Below, piece by piece: positions 1 through 9,416 of a stretch of DNA of 64,000 bases (positions within the stretch are counted from its first letter, which is position 1; each line of letters starts with the position of its first letter). The notes beneath the pieces were generated by a model, which was not told the DNA's origin, did not search any database, and saw nothing but the letters and a program-made list of their open reading frames with translations. Both the position numbers and the translations under genes were made by a program. This stretch comes from Niastella populi. GTDB lineage: Bacteria; Bacteroidota; Bacteroidia; Chitinophagales; Chitinophagaceae. Location: contig NZ_LWBP01000254.1 in assembly GCF_002078015.1 (NCBI RefSeq), positions 124,001 through 188,000 of the forward strand, in the 5' to 3' direction.

Positions 1-459
1 GCCGGCGCAGGCGCCAACATAGCACTGGCTTGCGATATTGTGGTAGCAGCGCAGTCGGCATCGTTTATACAGGCATTTTCAAAGATCGGCCTGGTGCCCG
101 ATAGCGGCGGTACGTTTATGCTGCCCCGGTTGATCGGCTGGCAAAAAGCAAGCGCTATCATGATGCTGGGCGATAAAATTCCTGCCGGGCAGGCCGAACA
201 AATGGGCATGATCTATAAAGTAATTCCCGATGAAGATTTTTCGGAAGAAAGCAAAAAGATAGCGTTTACCTTATCTCAATTACCCACTAAAGGGTTGGCC
301 TACACTAAACATGTGCTCAGTAAAAGCATGACCAACAGCCTCGAGCAACAGCTGATGCTCGAAGATGAATACCAGCAACGCGCTGCAAACACTTCCGATT
401 TCAAAGAGGGTATTCAATCGTTCCTCGAAAAGCGGGCGCCGGAGTTCAGGGGTGAGTAA
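1..459 (+). CDS. paaG: PaaG-like 2-(1,2-epoxy-1,2-dihydrophenyl)acetyl-CoA isomerase, 5' truncated
   Basis: This is the C-terminal part (about 152 residues) of a crotonase-fold enzyme; the frame is open from base 1, so the start lies before the window. It reads AGAGANIALACDIVVAA (oxyanion-hole loop), then SFIQAFSKIGLVPDSGG, which is the typical PaaG signature. PaaG isomerises ring-epoxide phenylacetyl-CoA to the oxepin in aerobic phenylacetate degradation. The paaI and paaY homologues just downstream support that role rather than a generic enoyl-CoA hydratase. The family is known; the substrate is inferred from motif and neighbours. Confidence 0.88.
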   Translation, partial: AGAGANIALACDIVVAAQSASFIQAFSKIGLVPDSGGTFMLPRLIGWQKASAIMMLGDKIPAGQAEQMGMIYKVIPDEDFSEESKKIAFTLSQLPTKGLAYTKHVLSKSMTNSLEQQLMLEDEYQQRAANTSDFKEGIQSFLEKRAPEFRGE

Positions 460-485
460 AAGTTGCCGGCAGTTACGTGATGGAT

Positions 486-533
486 AGGTGCTTCACAGCT
501 ACCTGTTGCGCTGAAAGTAAATGTGGCACACCT
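486..533. repeat. Decayed copy of the TGTGGCACA hairpin
   Basis: The right arm at 519-533 (AAATGTGGCACACCT) is close to the right arm of the element at 986-1034. The left arm at 486-500 keeps about 10 of 15 pairing positions. The 18-nt loop is close to the 19-nt loop of the next copy. It lies between the paaG and paaI coding regions. Confidence 0.45.
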
Positions 534-560
534 GCAACGAACTTGTTTAAACATTGCATT

Positions 561-986
561 ATGTCAGAAAGTAAAACAAGAACCACCGCCATCATCGATG
601 CCATGATGGCTAAGGATTATTTCAGCCAGTGGCTCGGCATTGAGCGGCTGGAAGAACAGGATGGTTTCTGCAAATTGAAAATGACAATACGGGCTGAAAT
701 GTGCAACGGGTTTGAAATTGCGCATGGCGGCATCAGTTATTCCTTTGCCGATAGCGCGCTTGCCTTTGCATCTAACAGTCATGGCCGGCAGGCCGTTTCA
801 GTGGAGACTTCTATTTCGCATATTAAACCGCTTAAAAAAGGCGATATCATAATTGCTACAGCAGAAGAAAAAAGCCGCAGTAATAAGATCGCTATCTATG
901 AAGTGCGGGTTGAAAAAGAGAATGGTGAACTGGCGGCGCTTTTCAAAGGCACTGTCTTCAGGAAAGAAACCGAATGGAACGTTTAA
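561..986 (+). CDS. paaI: PaaI-type hotdog-fold acyl-CoA thioesterase
   Basis: A 141-residue hotdog thioesterase. PaaI hydrolyses dead-end aryl- and hydroxyphenylacetyl-CoA esters and frees CoA during phenylacetate degradation. The family motif is visible in residues of about 50-75: an AHGG turn followed by SYSFADSALAFASNSHG, with the helix that carries the catalytic Asp. I chose ATG 561 because the family starts just before the helix IIDAMMAKDYFSQWLGIE; an in-frame ATG at 477 would add a cysteine-rich stretch unlike the family. The neighbour upstream is paaG on the same strand. The stop codon abuts a perfect inverted repeat at 986-1034. Confidence 0.88.
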   Translation: MSESKTRTTAIIDAMMAKDYFSQWLGIERLEEQDGFCKLKMTIRAEMCNGFEIAHGGISYSFADSALAFASNSHGRQAVSVETSISHIKPLKKGDIIIATAEEKSRSNKIAIYEVRVEKENGELAALFKGTVFRKETEWNV

Positions 987-1034
987 AGTGTGCCACATTT
1001 AGCTCAGCTTGCTACATCGAAATGTGGCACACTT
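986..1034. terminator. 15-bp inverted repeat (TGTGGCACA hairpin family), likely bidirectional terminator
   Basis: AAGTGTGCCACATTT (986-1000) and AAATGTGGCACACTT (1020-1034) are exact reverse complements with a 19-nt loop. It sits between the convergent paaI (+) and aldo/keto reductase (-) genes. Relatives occur at 486-533, 30596-30630 and 35486-35512, all next to gene ends. Confidence 0.7.
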
Positions 1035-1040
1035 GTATTA

Positions 1041-2048
<1,008 letters not shown>

Positions 2049-2209
2049 AAAATTGTGTTTTGGAAACAAAATTAAAACTCAAATATGCTTTGTTGCTTGT
2101 CTGTTTCAAACCAATGCTTGCACTATTCAATCATTGCTATTTGAACAAACAAGTCGAAAAATGGTTTACAGGTGGCATTGAACCGCCGTTTCATTATTGT
2201 CAACAAAGT

Positions 2210-2217
2210 TATCTTTG
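2210..2217 (+). promoter_or_regulatory. Bacteroidota -7 element TATCTTTG before paaY
   Basis: TATCTTTG is a perfect match to the Bacteroidota -7 consensus TAnnTTTG and ends 16 nt before the paaY ATG. A clear TTTG -33 element is not seen (TTTC at about 2189). paaY therefore probably has its own promoter. Confidence 0.5.
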
Positions 2218-2233
2218 GTAAAATGTTCCGTAT

Positions 2234-2830
2234 ATGATCTATTCATTCAAAGGCTTTATACCCGTTGTTCATGCATCTTCTTTTATTCATCCGCAGGCTG
2301 CCGTTACCGGCAATGTCATCATTGGAAAAAATGTATATGTGGGTCCGGGTGCTGCCATTCGTGGCGACTGGGGAGGAATTGTGATCGGGGACGGTTGTAA
2401 TGTACAGGAGAATTGCACCATCCATATGTTTCCGGGTGTAACGGTGTTATTGAAGGAAGGTGCGCATATTGGTCATGGTGCGGTGATACATGGTGCTACC
2501 ATCGGGAAGAATTGCCTGGTAGGAATGAATAGTGTAATAATGGATAATGTAGACCTCGGCGATGAATGCATTGTGGGCGCGCTCAGTTTTATAAAGGCCG
2601 ATGAAAAGATCCCCGCGCGCAGTTTACTGGTAGGCAATCCTGCAAAGGTCATAAAACAGGTCTCAGACGAAATGATACAATGGAAGACGAAAGGCACCAG
2701 GTTATACCAGGAGTTGCCTTCCGAGATGTATAATGAGTGGGCGGCTTGTGAGCCGTTGCGTGAGGTGCCGGTGGACCGGCCGGAGCAGAGCTTACTTTAT
2801 AGGACATGGAAGGAGGTTAAGGGGAGTTGA
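2234..2830 (+). CDS. paaY: PaaY-like gamma-carbonic-anhydrase-family thioesterase
   Basis: A 198-residue left-handed parallel beta-helix protein with hexapeptide repeats from about residue 15 to 140, for example AAVTGNVIIGKNVYVGPGAAIRG. The metal-site histidines appear in TIHMFPG, AHIGHGAVIHG. The C-terminal extension ending in YRTWKEVKGS matches PaaY rather than shorter gamma-CA proteins. In the phenylacetate pathway PaaY acts as a thioesterase on ring-opened or shunt CoA intermediates. It has its own promoter and is separated from paaI by the AKR. Its TGA stop lies inside the first unit of an 8-bp repeat array. Confidence 0.85.
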   Translation: MIYSFKGFIPVVHASSFIHPQAAVTGNVIIGKNVYVGPGAAIRGDWGGIVIGDGCNVQENCTIHMFPGVTVLLKEGAHIGHGAVIHGATIGKNCLVGMNSVIMDNVDLGDECIVGALSFIKADEKIPARSLLVGNPAKVIKQVSDEMIQWKTKGTRLYQELPSEMYNEWAACEPLREVPVDRPEQSLLYRTWKEVKGS

Positions 2831-2871
2831 CTAATTGACAAGTTGACGAGTTGACGAGTTAACGAGTTGAC
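2824..2871. repeat. Array A1 of the 8-bp repeat GAGTTGAC (6 units)
   Basis: Six contiguous 8-bp units: GAGTTGAC, TAATTGAC, AAGTTGAC, GAGTTGAC, GAGTTAAC, GAGTTGAC. The first unit contains the paaY stop codon. An inverted array lies at 3386-3425, on the far side of the four-helix-bundle gene. Related arrays are at 9922-9969 and 10093-10124. Confidence 0.85.
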
Positions 2872-2958
2872 GAGATAAGCGCATTTGACAAATGATAAAA
2901 TTTTTCTTGGTTGATATGATCCAACGAGAATTGTTATACCTTATGGCTAAACGATTTT

Positions 2959-3339
2959 ATGTCGCAAACAGGGTATCAAAGTTTCGAAGAGTTGATAGTC
3001 TGGAAAAAAGCCAGGGAATTGAAAAATGAATTATTTCAGTTAGGTAAGGCTTTTCCACCTGAAGAAAAATACCGTCTTACCGATCAGTTGATAAGAAGCT
3101 CACGTTCTATAAATGCACAAATTGCCGAAGGCCACGGGAAACGTACAAATAAGGACAAAATCAAGTATTGTACTCAGGCCCGGGGCTCTATAAGTGAAAC
3201 AATTAACCACCTTATCGATGCGTTCGATTGTGGATATATTTCTACCGAGCAACTTAAACGGTATAGGATCAGGTTCGATGAGCTCGAAAAAATATTAAGT
3301 GGCTATATAAAATATTTAAGAAGCCTTCCGGGCGATTGA
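2959..3339 (+). CDS. Four-helix-bundle protein (S23 / rRNA-intervening-sequence family)
   Basis: A 126-residue all-helical protein of the four helix bundle family first found in 23S rRNA intervening sequences and related to the Avd accessory protein of diversity-generating retroelements. Family features seen: SFEELIVWKKARELKNELF near the start, LTDQLIRSSRSINAQIAEG in the middle (the RSS...NIAEG-like signature), and RGSISETINHLIDA in helix 3. The molecular role is not established; basic members bind nucleic acid. The gene sits alone between inverted 8-bp repeat arrays (2824-2871 and 3386-3425), an arrangement like a mobile cassette. Confidence 0.88.
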   Translation: MSQTGYQSFEELIVWKKARELKNELFQLGKAFPPEEKYRLTDQLIRSSRSINAQIAEGHGKRTNKDKIKYCTQARGSISETINHLIDAFDCGYISTEQLKRYRIRFDELEKILSGYIKYLRSLPGD

Positions 3340-3385
3340 CATTGAATGTCATAGTATGTTAGTTTTCAACGTATAATCTTTAGAC

Positions 3386-3425
3386 GTATTAACTAGTTAA
3401 CTCGTTAACAAGTCAACTCGTTAAC
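3386..3425. repeat. Array A2 of the 8-bp repeat, inverted relative to A1 (5 units)
   Basis: Units on the plus strand are GTATTAAC, TAGTTAAC, TCGTTAAC, AAGTCAAC, TCGTTAAC. Read on the minus strand they become GTTAACGA / GTTGACTT-type units, so the array is inverted relative to 2824-2871. It directly abuts the obg -7 promoter element. Confidence 0.82.
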
Positions 3426-3426
3426 T

Positions 3427-3434
3427 TACCTTTG
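3427..3434 (+). promoter_or_regulatory. -7 promoter element TACCTTTG of obg
   Basis: TACCTTTG matches TAnnTTTG exactly and lies 17 nt before the GTG start. The region expected to hold the -33 element lies inside the 8-bp repeat array; GTTA is the nearest match at the right spacing. The repeat may therefore be part of this promoter (inference). Confidence 0.5.
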
Positions 3435-3451
3435 CCGCCAATTAGAAACCA

Positions 3452-4465
3452 GTGGAAAAATCAAACTTTGTCGATCAGATACGGATCTTCTGCCGCAGCG
3501 GACATGGCGGTGCAGGGAGCAAGCACTTTATGCGTACCAAGTTCAACCCCCAGGCCGGCCCTGATGGCGGCGATGGCGGCCGTGGCGGGCATATTATCCT
3601 GCGTGGTAATAAAAACATGTGGACCCTCTTACACCTTCGCTATTATAAGAACGTACTGGCCGAGGACGGCCAGGGTGGTAACAAAAACAATATGACCGGC
3701 CGCGATGGCAAAGACATTGTCATTGAAGTGCCGCTGGGCACCGTTGCCCGCGATGAAGAAACCGAAAAACAGGAAGTCGAGATCCTCGAACACGGGCAGG
3801 AAGTTGTTTGGATAAAAGGCGGCCGTGGCGGTTTGGGTAATGCGAAGTTTGCCACACCTACCAACCAGGCGCCCGAACATGCCCAGCCCGGTGAACCCGG
3901 CATCGAAGGCTGGAAAGTGCTGGAGCTGAAAGTGCTGGCCGATGTGGGGCTGGTAGGTTTTCCGAATGCCGGCAAATCAACCCTGCTTTCGGTTATCACC
4001 GCCGCCAAACCCAAGATCGCCGATTATGCCTTTACTACCATCAATCCCAATTTAGGCATTGTAGCCTATCGCGATGGCAAAAGCTTTTGCGTGGCCGACC
4101 TCCCGGGGATCATTGAAGGCGCGGCAGAAGGCAGGGGGCTGGGGCACCGCTTTCTGCGTCATATTGAACGCAACTCCGTTTTGCTCTTCGTAATACCTGC
4201 CGATAGCAATGACCATAGAAAAGAATTTACCATTCTGGTAAATGAGCTCGAACAATACAATCCGGAATTATTGCATAAACAGTTCCTCATTGCCGTCAGT
4301 AAAAGCGAAATGCTCGATGACGAATTGAAAACAGCTATTAAAAAAGAATTGCCGGAAAATATTCCTCACATCTTTATTTCTTCCATTACGCAACAGGGTT
4401 TGAACGAACTGAAAGATATGTTATGGAAAGCCCTGAATGAAAGCCCGGAAGTTTCAAACGCTTAA
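3452..4465 (+). CDS. obg: GTPase Obg/CgtA, short form
   Basis: A 337-residue ribosome-associated GTPase for large-subunit maturation and stress signalling. The glycine-rich Obg fold covers residues 1-160 ([24 protein letters not shown]). The G domain follows: G1 GFPNAGKST (169-177) and G3 DLPG (216-219). The position of G4 (NKxD) reads SKSE (283-286), so its last Asp is Glu. The C-terminal OCT domain is missing, as is usual in Bacteroidota. It starts with GTG; no ATG upstream keeps the fold. A perfect 19-bp hairpin follows the gene. Confidence 0.95.
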   Translation: MEKSNFVDQIRIFCRSGHGGAGSKHFMRTKFNPQAGPDGGDGGRGGHIILRGNKNMWTLLHLRYYKNVLAEDGQGGNKNNMTGRDGKDIVIEVPLGTVARDEETEKQEVEILEHGQEVVWIKGGRGGLGNAKFATPTNQAPEHAQPGEPGIEGWKVLELKVLADVGLVGFPNAGKSTLLSVITAAKPKIADYAFTTINPNLGIVAYRDGKSFCVADLPGIIEGAAEGRGLGHRFLRHIERNSVLLFVIPADSNDHRKEFTILVNELEQYNPELLHKQFLIAVSKSEMLDDELKTAIKKELPENIPHIFISSITQQGLNELKDMLWKALNESPEVSNA

Positions 4466-4487
4466 TTAAGAAACAATATATAATTAT

Positions 4488-4529
4488 AATACGTGAGCAG
4501 CCGGTTATGCAACCGGCTGCTCACGTATT
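4488..4529. terminator. Perfect 19-bp hairpin terminator after obg
   Basis: AATACGTGAGCAGCCGGTT (4488-4506) pairs with 4511-4529 over 19 bp, with a tetraloop ATGC. It starts 22 nt after the obg stop codon. There is no strong T-tract. Confidence 0.75.
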
Positions 4530-4619
4530 GTGACAAATCTACACACTCAATACAACTAACAGGTTATTGAAATTGTGGCAGATATAGTTACCTTGGGGTA
4601 CCCTAAAAACTATCTGCTT

Positions 4620-6896
4620 ATGATGGCTATAACCGGTATACTAAAACGCCTGGCTACCCTGTTGCGTAATGTTTTCCGTGCATGTTGGGTTTTCTTTCCC
4701 GGCATTTTATTTCTCGCACTCATTCTCGTTTGTTTCTGGAATCTTGCGCAGGGTAAAGACCTGATGGTGTTAGCCACCGAACACCGCGGCTTCTTCCTAT
4801 TATTTCAGTCATTGCTTGCCTTTCTTGTGTTGGTAAGCTGGTATGCTGCCCGTACCGTTGCCAATGCCAAACAGCAAAGCGCGCATACTGCGCCGGGTTA
4901 CCTCAGGGCAGGGTATTACAAACACATGCCCCGCTTTATAGGCTTGTCTTTGTTTACCATCATTATGCTGGCGTTTGCACAAACGCCCCTGTTTGGCAGC
5001 CGCATCGATGATGACAGTAAAATATATTTTGTATTGCTGGCCGCATCCATCCCCTATTATTTCTGGCTGAATAATTTCCTTGAACGGCGGTTTAGAGTGA
5101 TCCGCGTTAACCACCTGTTTTTAATAACTATGTTCGTTATCATCGGCGGTTCGGCTTTAATAACACTTAATGTAAGCCGTTATTCGTGGCTGGTGATCTT
5201 TATGCTGCTGGTATTGCAGGCCTGTTTTATGGTGCTGGTAGTAACGCGTCGCGAATCGCTGAAGCGGCAGATAAAACAACATAAAGACCTGGCTGTTGAA
5301 ACTGGCGGTAAAACTTTGCGGCTGGCCAGCTACCTCGGTATTCCACGGGAAGAAATTCGTTTTCATATTACTTTTCTTACAATAAGCTTAGCTGCATTGG
5401 TGGTGTACCTGGCATGTACGGTGAATGTGGCATTTGCAGTAAGCCTCGGTTCCTTCCCATTTGTATTGCTGGCATTCGCCGTATTTATGGGCTTTGGGTT
5501 TATACTTACCTTTATTTCTATCCGCATTGGCATAAACATTCATCTTATCTTTCTCATGATGGTATTTCTGTTCGGTCAGTGGACAGAGCGTCATCATGTG
5601 GCACTGATTGAAAAGAACCCGGCCATAAAAGAAAGTTTTGCCGGTAAAGCCAGTGTAAGGGACTATTTTATTCAATGGGTGAAAGACAGGGACACGCTTA
5701 TCAGGAAATCGCAGGAGTTCCCGGTTTATTTTGTGTTGTCAGACGGCGGTGCTTCCCGCTCGGGTTACTGGGTGGCGTCGGTATTGGGCAAACTGGAAGA
5801 CACATCGAACCGCGATTTTTCAAAACACCTGTTTTGCCTGTCGGGCGCTTCGGGTGGCAGCGTAGGCAATGCGGCCTTTTATACTTTACTGAGAAATGCG
5901 GCCGGCCGGCCCGGTAAAGATCTTCCCAACAAACAGCCGTTCCATCAGGCTGGAAAAGAATATCTGCGCAGCGACTTCCTTACGTATACACTCAGCCGCA
6001 TGCTGGGCCACGACTTCTTTGTAGCCATGTTACCCTTCAATACCAGCGGCGACCGCGCCAAAGCGTTGGCCGATGCGCTGGAGCAGGCGCCAAAGGATAG
6101 CGTACTGCTGAAGAACCAGCTGCAGGTGCCCTTTTCAGAACTGGCCATATATAAGAACCGGGTAAATAGTCAATTGCCCATTCTTTGTGTGAATACCACC
6201 CGCATGCAGGATGGTGCGCCATCGGTTATCAGTACCATACAAATCGATCCGCTTACATTCAATAACCGTATCGATGTGCTGGCCCGGCTTAACAATGGCC
6301 GCGATATGAAATTGAGCACCGCGGTGGTGCTGGGGGCCAGCTTTCCGTATATTAGTCCGGCAGGCCGGATCGATGGATTGAAATTCCTCAGTGCCGGGCC
6401 AACGGAATTTCCCTTTTATTTTGTCGATGGCGGGTATGTCGATAATTCCGGCGCGGGCGTAGTGCATGAAATGATCATAAAGCTGAACACATTGCGCGAT
6501 TCCATTTGTAAAGCGGAAACCGATACCATTCTGCGTTCCAACTGCCGGAAGATCTCCTTCTATGTAATGCACATCAGCAACGGGCCCGAAGGTGACGTAT
6601 TATTGAAAAAAGTAAATCCATTCGTCAACGACCTGGCATCGCCAATTCAAACCCTCATGGGCGCTTACGGCGTGCAAACAAGTATCAATGACAGCCGGTT
6701 GAAAAACTACCTGCGCAATATGTACGGGAACGACCTGCATTATAAACCGATCAATCTTTACCGGCCAAAGGAGCCATTGAAATATTCGATGAACTGGGCT
6801 ATTTCGGGAAGAACCCTCGATAGTATGGACAAGCGGCTTTATTCGGCCGATGTTCGGGCATACATGGTAAGGGTATTACAGGAACTAAAACGTTAA
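4620..6896 (+). CDS. Membrane-anchored patatin-like serine hydrolase
   Basis: About 758 residues. The first 330 or so residues hold several hydrophobic segments (for example AFVFFPGILFLALI-type stretches, FLLFQSLLAFLVLVSW, HLFLITMFVIIGGSALITL and FAVSLGSFPFVLLAFAV). The C-terminal half has a patatin catalytic core: an oxyanion loop SDGGASRSGYW, a nucleophile elbow LSGASGGSVGNAAF (GxSGG), and the dyad Asp in VDGGYVDNSGAG. It probably acts on lipids from the inner membrane; the substrate is unknown. A GTG at 4575 would extend the frame, but a promoter-like TACCTTGG overlaps that codon, so ATG 4620 is preferred. A hairpin at 6917-6955 follows. Confidence 0.75.
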   Translation: MMAITGILKRLATLLRNVFRACWVFFPGILFLALILVCFWNLAQGKDLMVLATEHRGFFLLFQSLLAFLVLVSWYAARTVANAKQQSAHTAPGYLRAGYYKHMPRFIGLSLFTIIMLAFAQTPLFGSRIDDDSKIYFVLLAASIPYYFWLNNFLERRFRVIRVNHLFLITMFVIIGGSALITLNVSRYSWLVIFMLLVLQACFMVLVVTRRESLKRQIKQHKDLAVETGGKTLRLASYLGIPREEIRFHITFLTISLAALVVYLACTVNVAFAVSLGSFPFVLLAFAVFMGFGFILTFISIRIGINIHLIFLMMVFLFGQWTERHHVALIEKNPAIKESFAGKASVRDYFIQWVKDRDTLIRKSQEFPVYFVLSDGGASRSGYWVASVLGKLEDTSNRDFSKHLFCLSGASGGSVGNAAFYTLLRNAAGRPGKDLPNKQPFHQAGKEYLRSDFLTYTLSRMLGHDFFVAMLPFNTSGDRAKALADALEQAPKDSVLLKNQLQVPFSELAIYKNRVNSQLPILCVNTTRMQDGAPSVISTIQIDPLTFNNRIDVLARLNNGRDMKLSTAVVLGASFPYISPAGRIDGLKFLSAGPTEFPFYFVDGGYVDNSGAGVVHEMIIKLNTLRDSICKAETDTILRSNCRKISFYVMHISNGPEGDVLLKKVNPFVNDLASPIQTLMGAYGVQTSINDSRLKNYLRNMYGNDLHYKPINLYRPKEPLKYSMNWAISGRTLDSMDKRLYSADVRAYMVRVLQELKR

Positions 6897-6916
6897 CGGC
6901 CAGTGCCAGACTTATT

Positions 6917-6955
6917 GCCAAAGGCCGGATGCCTCACCAGCATCGGGCCTTTGGC
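6917..6955. terminator. Hairpin terminator after the membrane patatin gene
   Basis: GCCAAAGGCCGGATGC (6917-6932) pairs with GCATCGGGCCTTTGGC (6940-6955) at 15 of 16 positions, with a 7-nt loop. It lies 20 nt after the stop. Confidence 0.7.
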
Positions 6956-7069
6956 GTTCTAATGCTTTTTTAATAGTTCAGCGCCTTATCAACAATTCAA
7001 TCCCGGCTGGCAGCACATCGTTCGGGCGGGAAAACCATTGCCAACTGTGCGTTTAACCAAATTTTTCAA

Positions 7070-7077
7070 TAGGTTTG
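7070..7077 (+). promoter_or_regulatory. -7 promoter element TAGGTTTG of the S46 peptidase gene
   Basis: TAGGTTTG matches TAnnTTTG perfectly, 22 nt before the ATG. No -33 TTTG is found at the standard spacing. Confidence 0.45.
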
Positions 7078-7099
7078 CCGCCACAAAAGCTATCATTAT

Positions 7100-9265
7100 A
7101 TGAAGAAAATTCTTTTAACGGTTGTGTTAGCCGTTACCATGGTGCGCAGCTTTGCCGATGAAGGCATGTGGCTGCCGCTATTGCTTGGACAACAGGTGTA
7201 TAACGATATGGTGAAGCGCGGCGTTAAGCTTACCAAAGAACAGTTGTACAGCATGAACAAGGCCTCTATCAAAGACGCTATCATTATCTTCGGTGGATTT
7301 TGTACCGGTGAAATTGTAAGTAACGAAGGACTTATTTTTACCAACCACCACTGCGGTTATGATGCCGTAGCTACTGCCAGCTCTGTAACGAACAACTATC
7401 TTAAGAACGGTTTCTGGGCCAAAAGCAAACAGGAAGAAATTCCTTCTCCCGGATTATATGCCGAGTTCCTCACTAAAATTGAAGATGTTACCGCTGAAGT
7501 GCTCGACTCGGCCAAAGGCCTTAGCGGCCTGGAGCGTGTAGCCAAAGTAACAGCGGTTACAACAGCCATCAACAAACGGTTTTCCGATGAAGCAACCAGC
7601 ACCATAGCCCGCGTAAGCGCATTGTTCAAAGGCAACCAGTACCTGGTGTTTGTTTACAAACGTTATTCCGATATCCGCCTTGCAGGAGCACCACCGGAAA
7701 GCATTGGTAAATATGGCGGCGATACCGATAACTGGGAGTGGCCCCGCCATACCGGCGACTTCTCCGTGTTCCGCGTATACATGAGCAAGGATGCTAAACC
7801 TGCTGCTTATTCTCCCGAGAACGTTCCTTTAAAGCCAAAACATTTCCTTCCCGTTTCTATAAAAGGAATTAAAGATGGCGATTATGCCATGATCTATGGT
7901 TATCCCGGCAGTACCAACCGTTATGAAACTTCATACGGCATAAAACAAAAAATTGATATCGATAACCCAACACTGGTGAAGCTGCGCGAAATGCGGTTGA
8001 AATACATGTTCGATCAAATGAAGAACGATCCCGCTATCAAACTGCAACTTGCCGCTGATTATGCCTCTATAGCTAACTACTGGAAGTTCTTCGATGGTGA
8101 AAGTAAACAACTGATCAAATATAATGTGTACGATCAGAAGAAAGCTACCGAAGCAAAATTCCAGTCCTGGGCCAATGGCAAACCGGAGTTTGAAAATATT
8201 TTCAAAGACTGGGGCGCGGCTTATGATCAATGGCGTCCGTTCTCAAAACACCGCGTATACATCAACGAAGGTATTTTCGGATCACCCCTGTTAGCCTTTG
8301 CGGCCTCATTACAACAGGTAGAGAACGCCATTGTAAAGAAAGGCAGCACCGCTGATATCAAAAAAGCGCTCGAAGCAGCCAAAGATCACAGGGCTGAATT
8401 ACTTAAGAACGAGAACAAAGCTTCTGATCAGCAAATTGTTGCTGCTGTGTTACAGATGTATTACAAAGACATTGATAAAGCACAACACCCTATTGGTTTT
8501 TATGATGGGATAAAAGCAGGTTATGGCGACCTGAACGATGAAGCTACCTATAAAAAATATGCAGCCGGCATATTCGCCAATACCATGATCCTGGATAATG
8601 CCAAATGGGATGCGTTCAGCAATAATCCCGATGCCACCGTATTACAGGCAGATCCGGCATATGCGGTTGCCAGCGCATTCTTAAAGAACTGGCAGGGTAA
8701 GTTTTTACAGAGTTACCAGCAGTTCAATTTAAAGAATAATGAGTTCGGCTGTTTGTACCTGAAAGGCATTATGCAAATGGATTCGGTAAAAGCGAAGAAG
8801 ATGTATCCCGATGCTACATTCACCATGCGCGTAAGCTTTGGTAATGTAAAAAGCTATGCTCCGCGCGATGCCGTTAAGTACGACTATGTTACCACCATGA
8901 AAGGTGTCATGGAAAAGTACAAACCCGGCGATTATGAGTTCGACCTGCCCGAAAAGCTGATCGAGCTGGCAAAGAAAAAAGATTTCGGTCAGTACATCGA
9001 TAAACAACGCAACGATCTGGTGATTGGCTTTATTACTACCAACGATATTACCGGCGGTAACTCCGGTTCACCGGTGATCGACGCCAACGGTAACCTTATT
9101 GGTCTGGCGTTCGATGGCAACTACGAAGCGTTGAGCCACAAAATTTCATTCGACCCGGTGTATAACCGTACCATTTGTGTTGATGTACGGTATGTACTTT
9201 GGTGCATCGACAAACTGGGTGGGGCTACCAACCTCATCAAAGAGCTGAAACTGGTAAAACAATAA
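7100..9265 (+). CDS. S46 family dipeptidyl-peptidase, DPP7-type
   Basis: A 721-residue periplasmic serine exopeptidase that removes dipeptides from oligopeptides imported across the outer membrane. It has a signal peptide of about 19 residues ending SFA before DEGMW. The trypsin-like catalytic His is in TNHHCGYD (83-84) and the catalytic Ser is in GGNSGSPV (Ser655). The residue that sets P1 preference in Porphyromonas DPP7/DPP11, position 673, is Gly here (LAFDGNYEA). This predicts DPP7-like preference for hydrophobic residues rather than DPP11-like Asp/Glu preference; that step is inference from the family. It stands alone with its own promoter. Confidence 0.93.
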   Translation: MKKILLTVVLAVTMVRSFADEGMWLPLLLGQQVYNDMVKRGVKLTKEQLYSMNKASIKDAIIIFGGFCTGEIVSNEGLIFTNHHCGYDAVATASSVTNNYLKNGFWAKSKQEEIPSPGLYAEFLTKIEDVTAEVLDSAKGLSGLERVAKVTAVTTAINKRFSDEATSTIARVSALFKGNQYLVFVYKRYSDIRLAGAPPESIGKYGGDTDNWEWPRHTGDFSVFRVYMSKDAKPAAYSPENVPLKPKHFLPVSIKGIKDGDYAMIYGYPGSTNRYETSYGIKQKIDIDNPTLVKLREMRLKYMFDQMKNDPAIKLQLAADYASIANYWKFFDGESKQLIKYNVYDQKKATEAKFQSWANGKPEFENIFKDWGAAYDQWRPFSKHRVYINEGIFGSPLLAFAASLQQVENAIVKKGSTADIKKALEAAKDHRAELLKNENKASDQQIVAAVLQMYYKDIDKAQHPIGFYDGIKAGYGDLNDEATYKKYAAGIFANTMILDNAKWDAFSNNPDATVLQADPAYAVASAFLKNWQGKFLQSYQQFNLKNNEFGCLYLKGIMQMDSVKAKKMYPDATFTMRVSFGNVKSYAPRDAVKYDYVTTMKGVMEKYKPGDYEFDLPEKLIELAKKKDFGQYIDKQRNDLVIGFITTNDITGGNSGSPVIDANGNLIGLAFDGNYEALSHKISFDPVYNRTICVDVRYVLWCIDKLGGATNLIKELKLVKQ

Positions 9266-9416
9266 TAAGCTATTCATACAGGCAAAAAAGGGGTGATCCG
9301 TCAACCGGCGGGTCGCCCTTTGTTTTTAACGCATTGTTATTTTAGACCGGCGCCGGCAACAGGTTGTTCCGGTATGCAATTCTTTCACTTATTTTGCAGT
9401 TCAATCTTAACGAATA

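Noticed and set aside
2824-3425. Possible CRISPR array
   Set aside because: Units are 8 bp and contiguous with no spacers, and there are no cas genes. This is a short tandem repeat.
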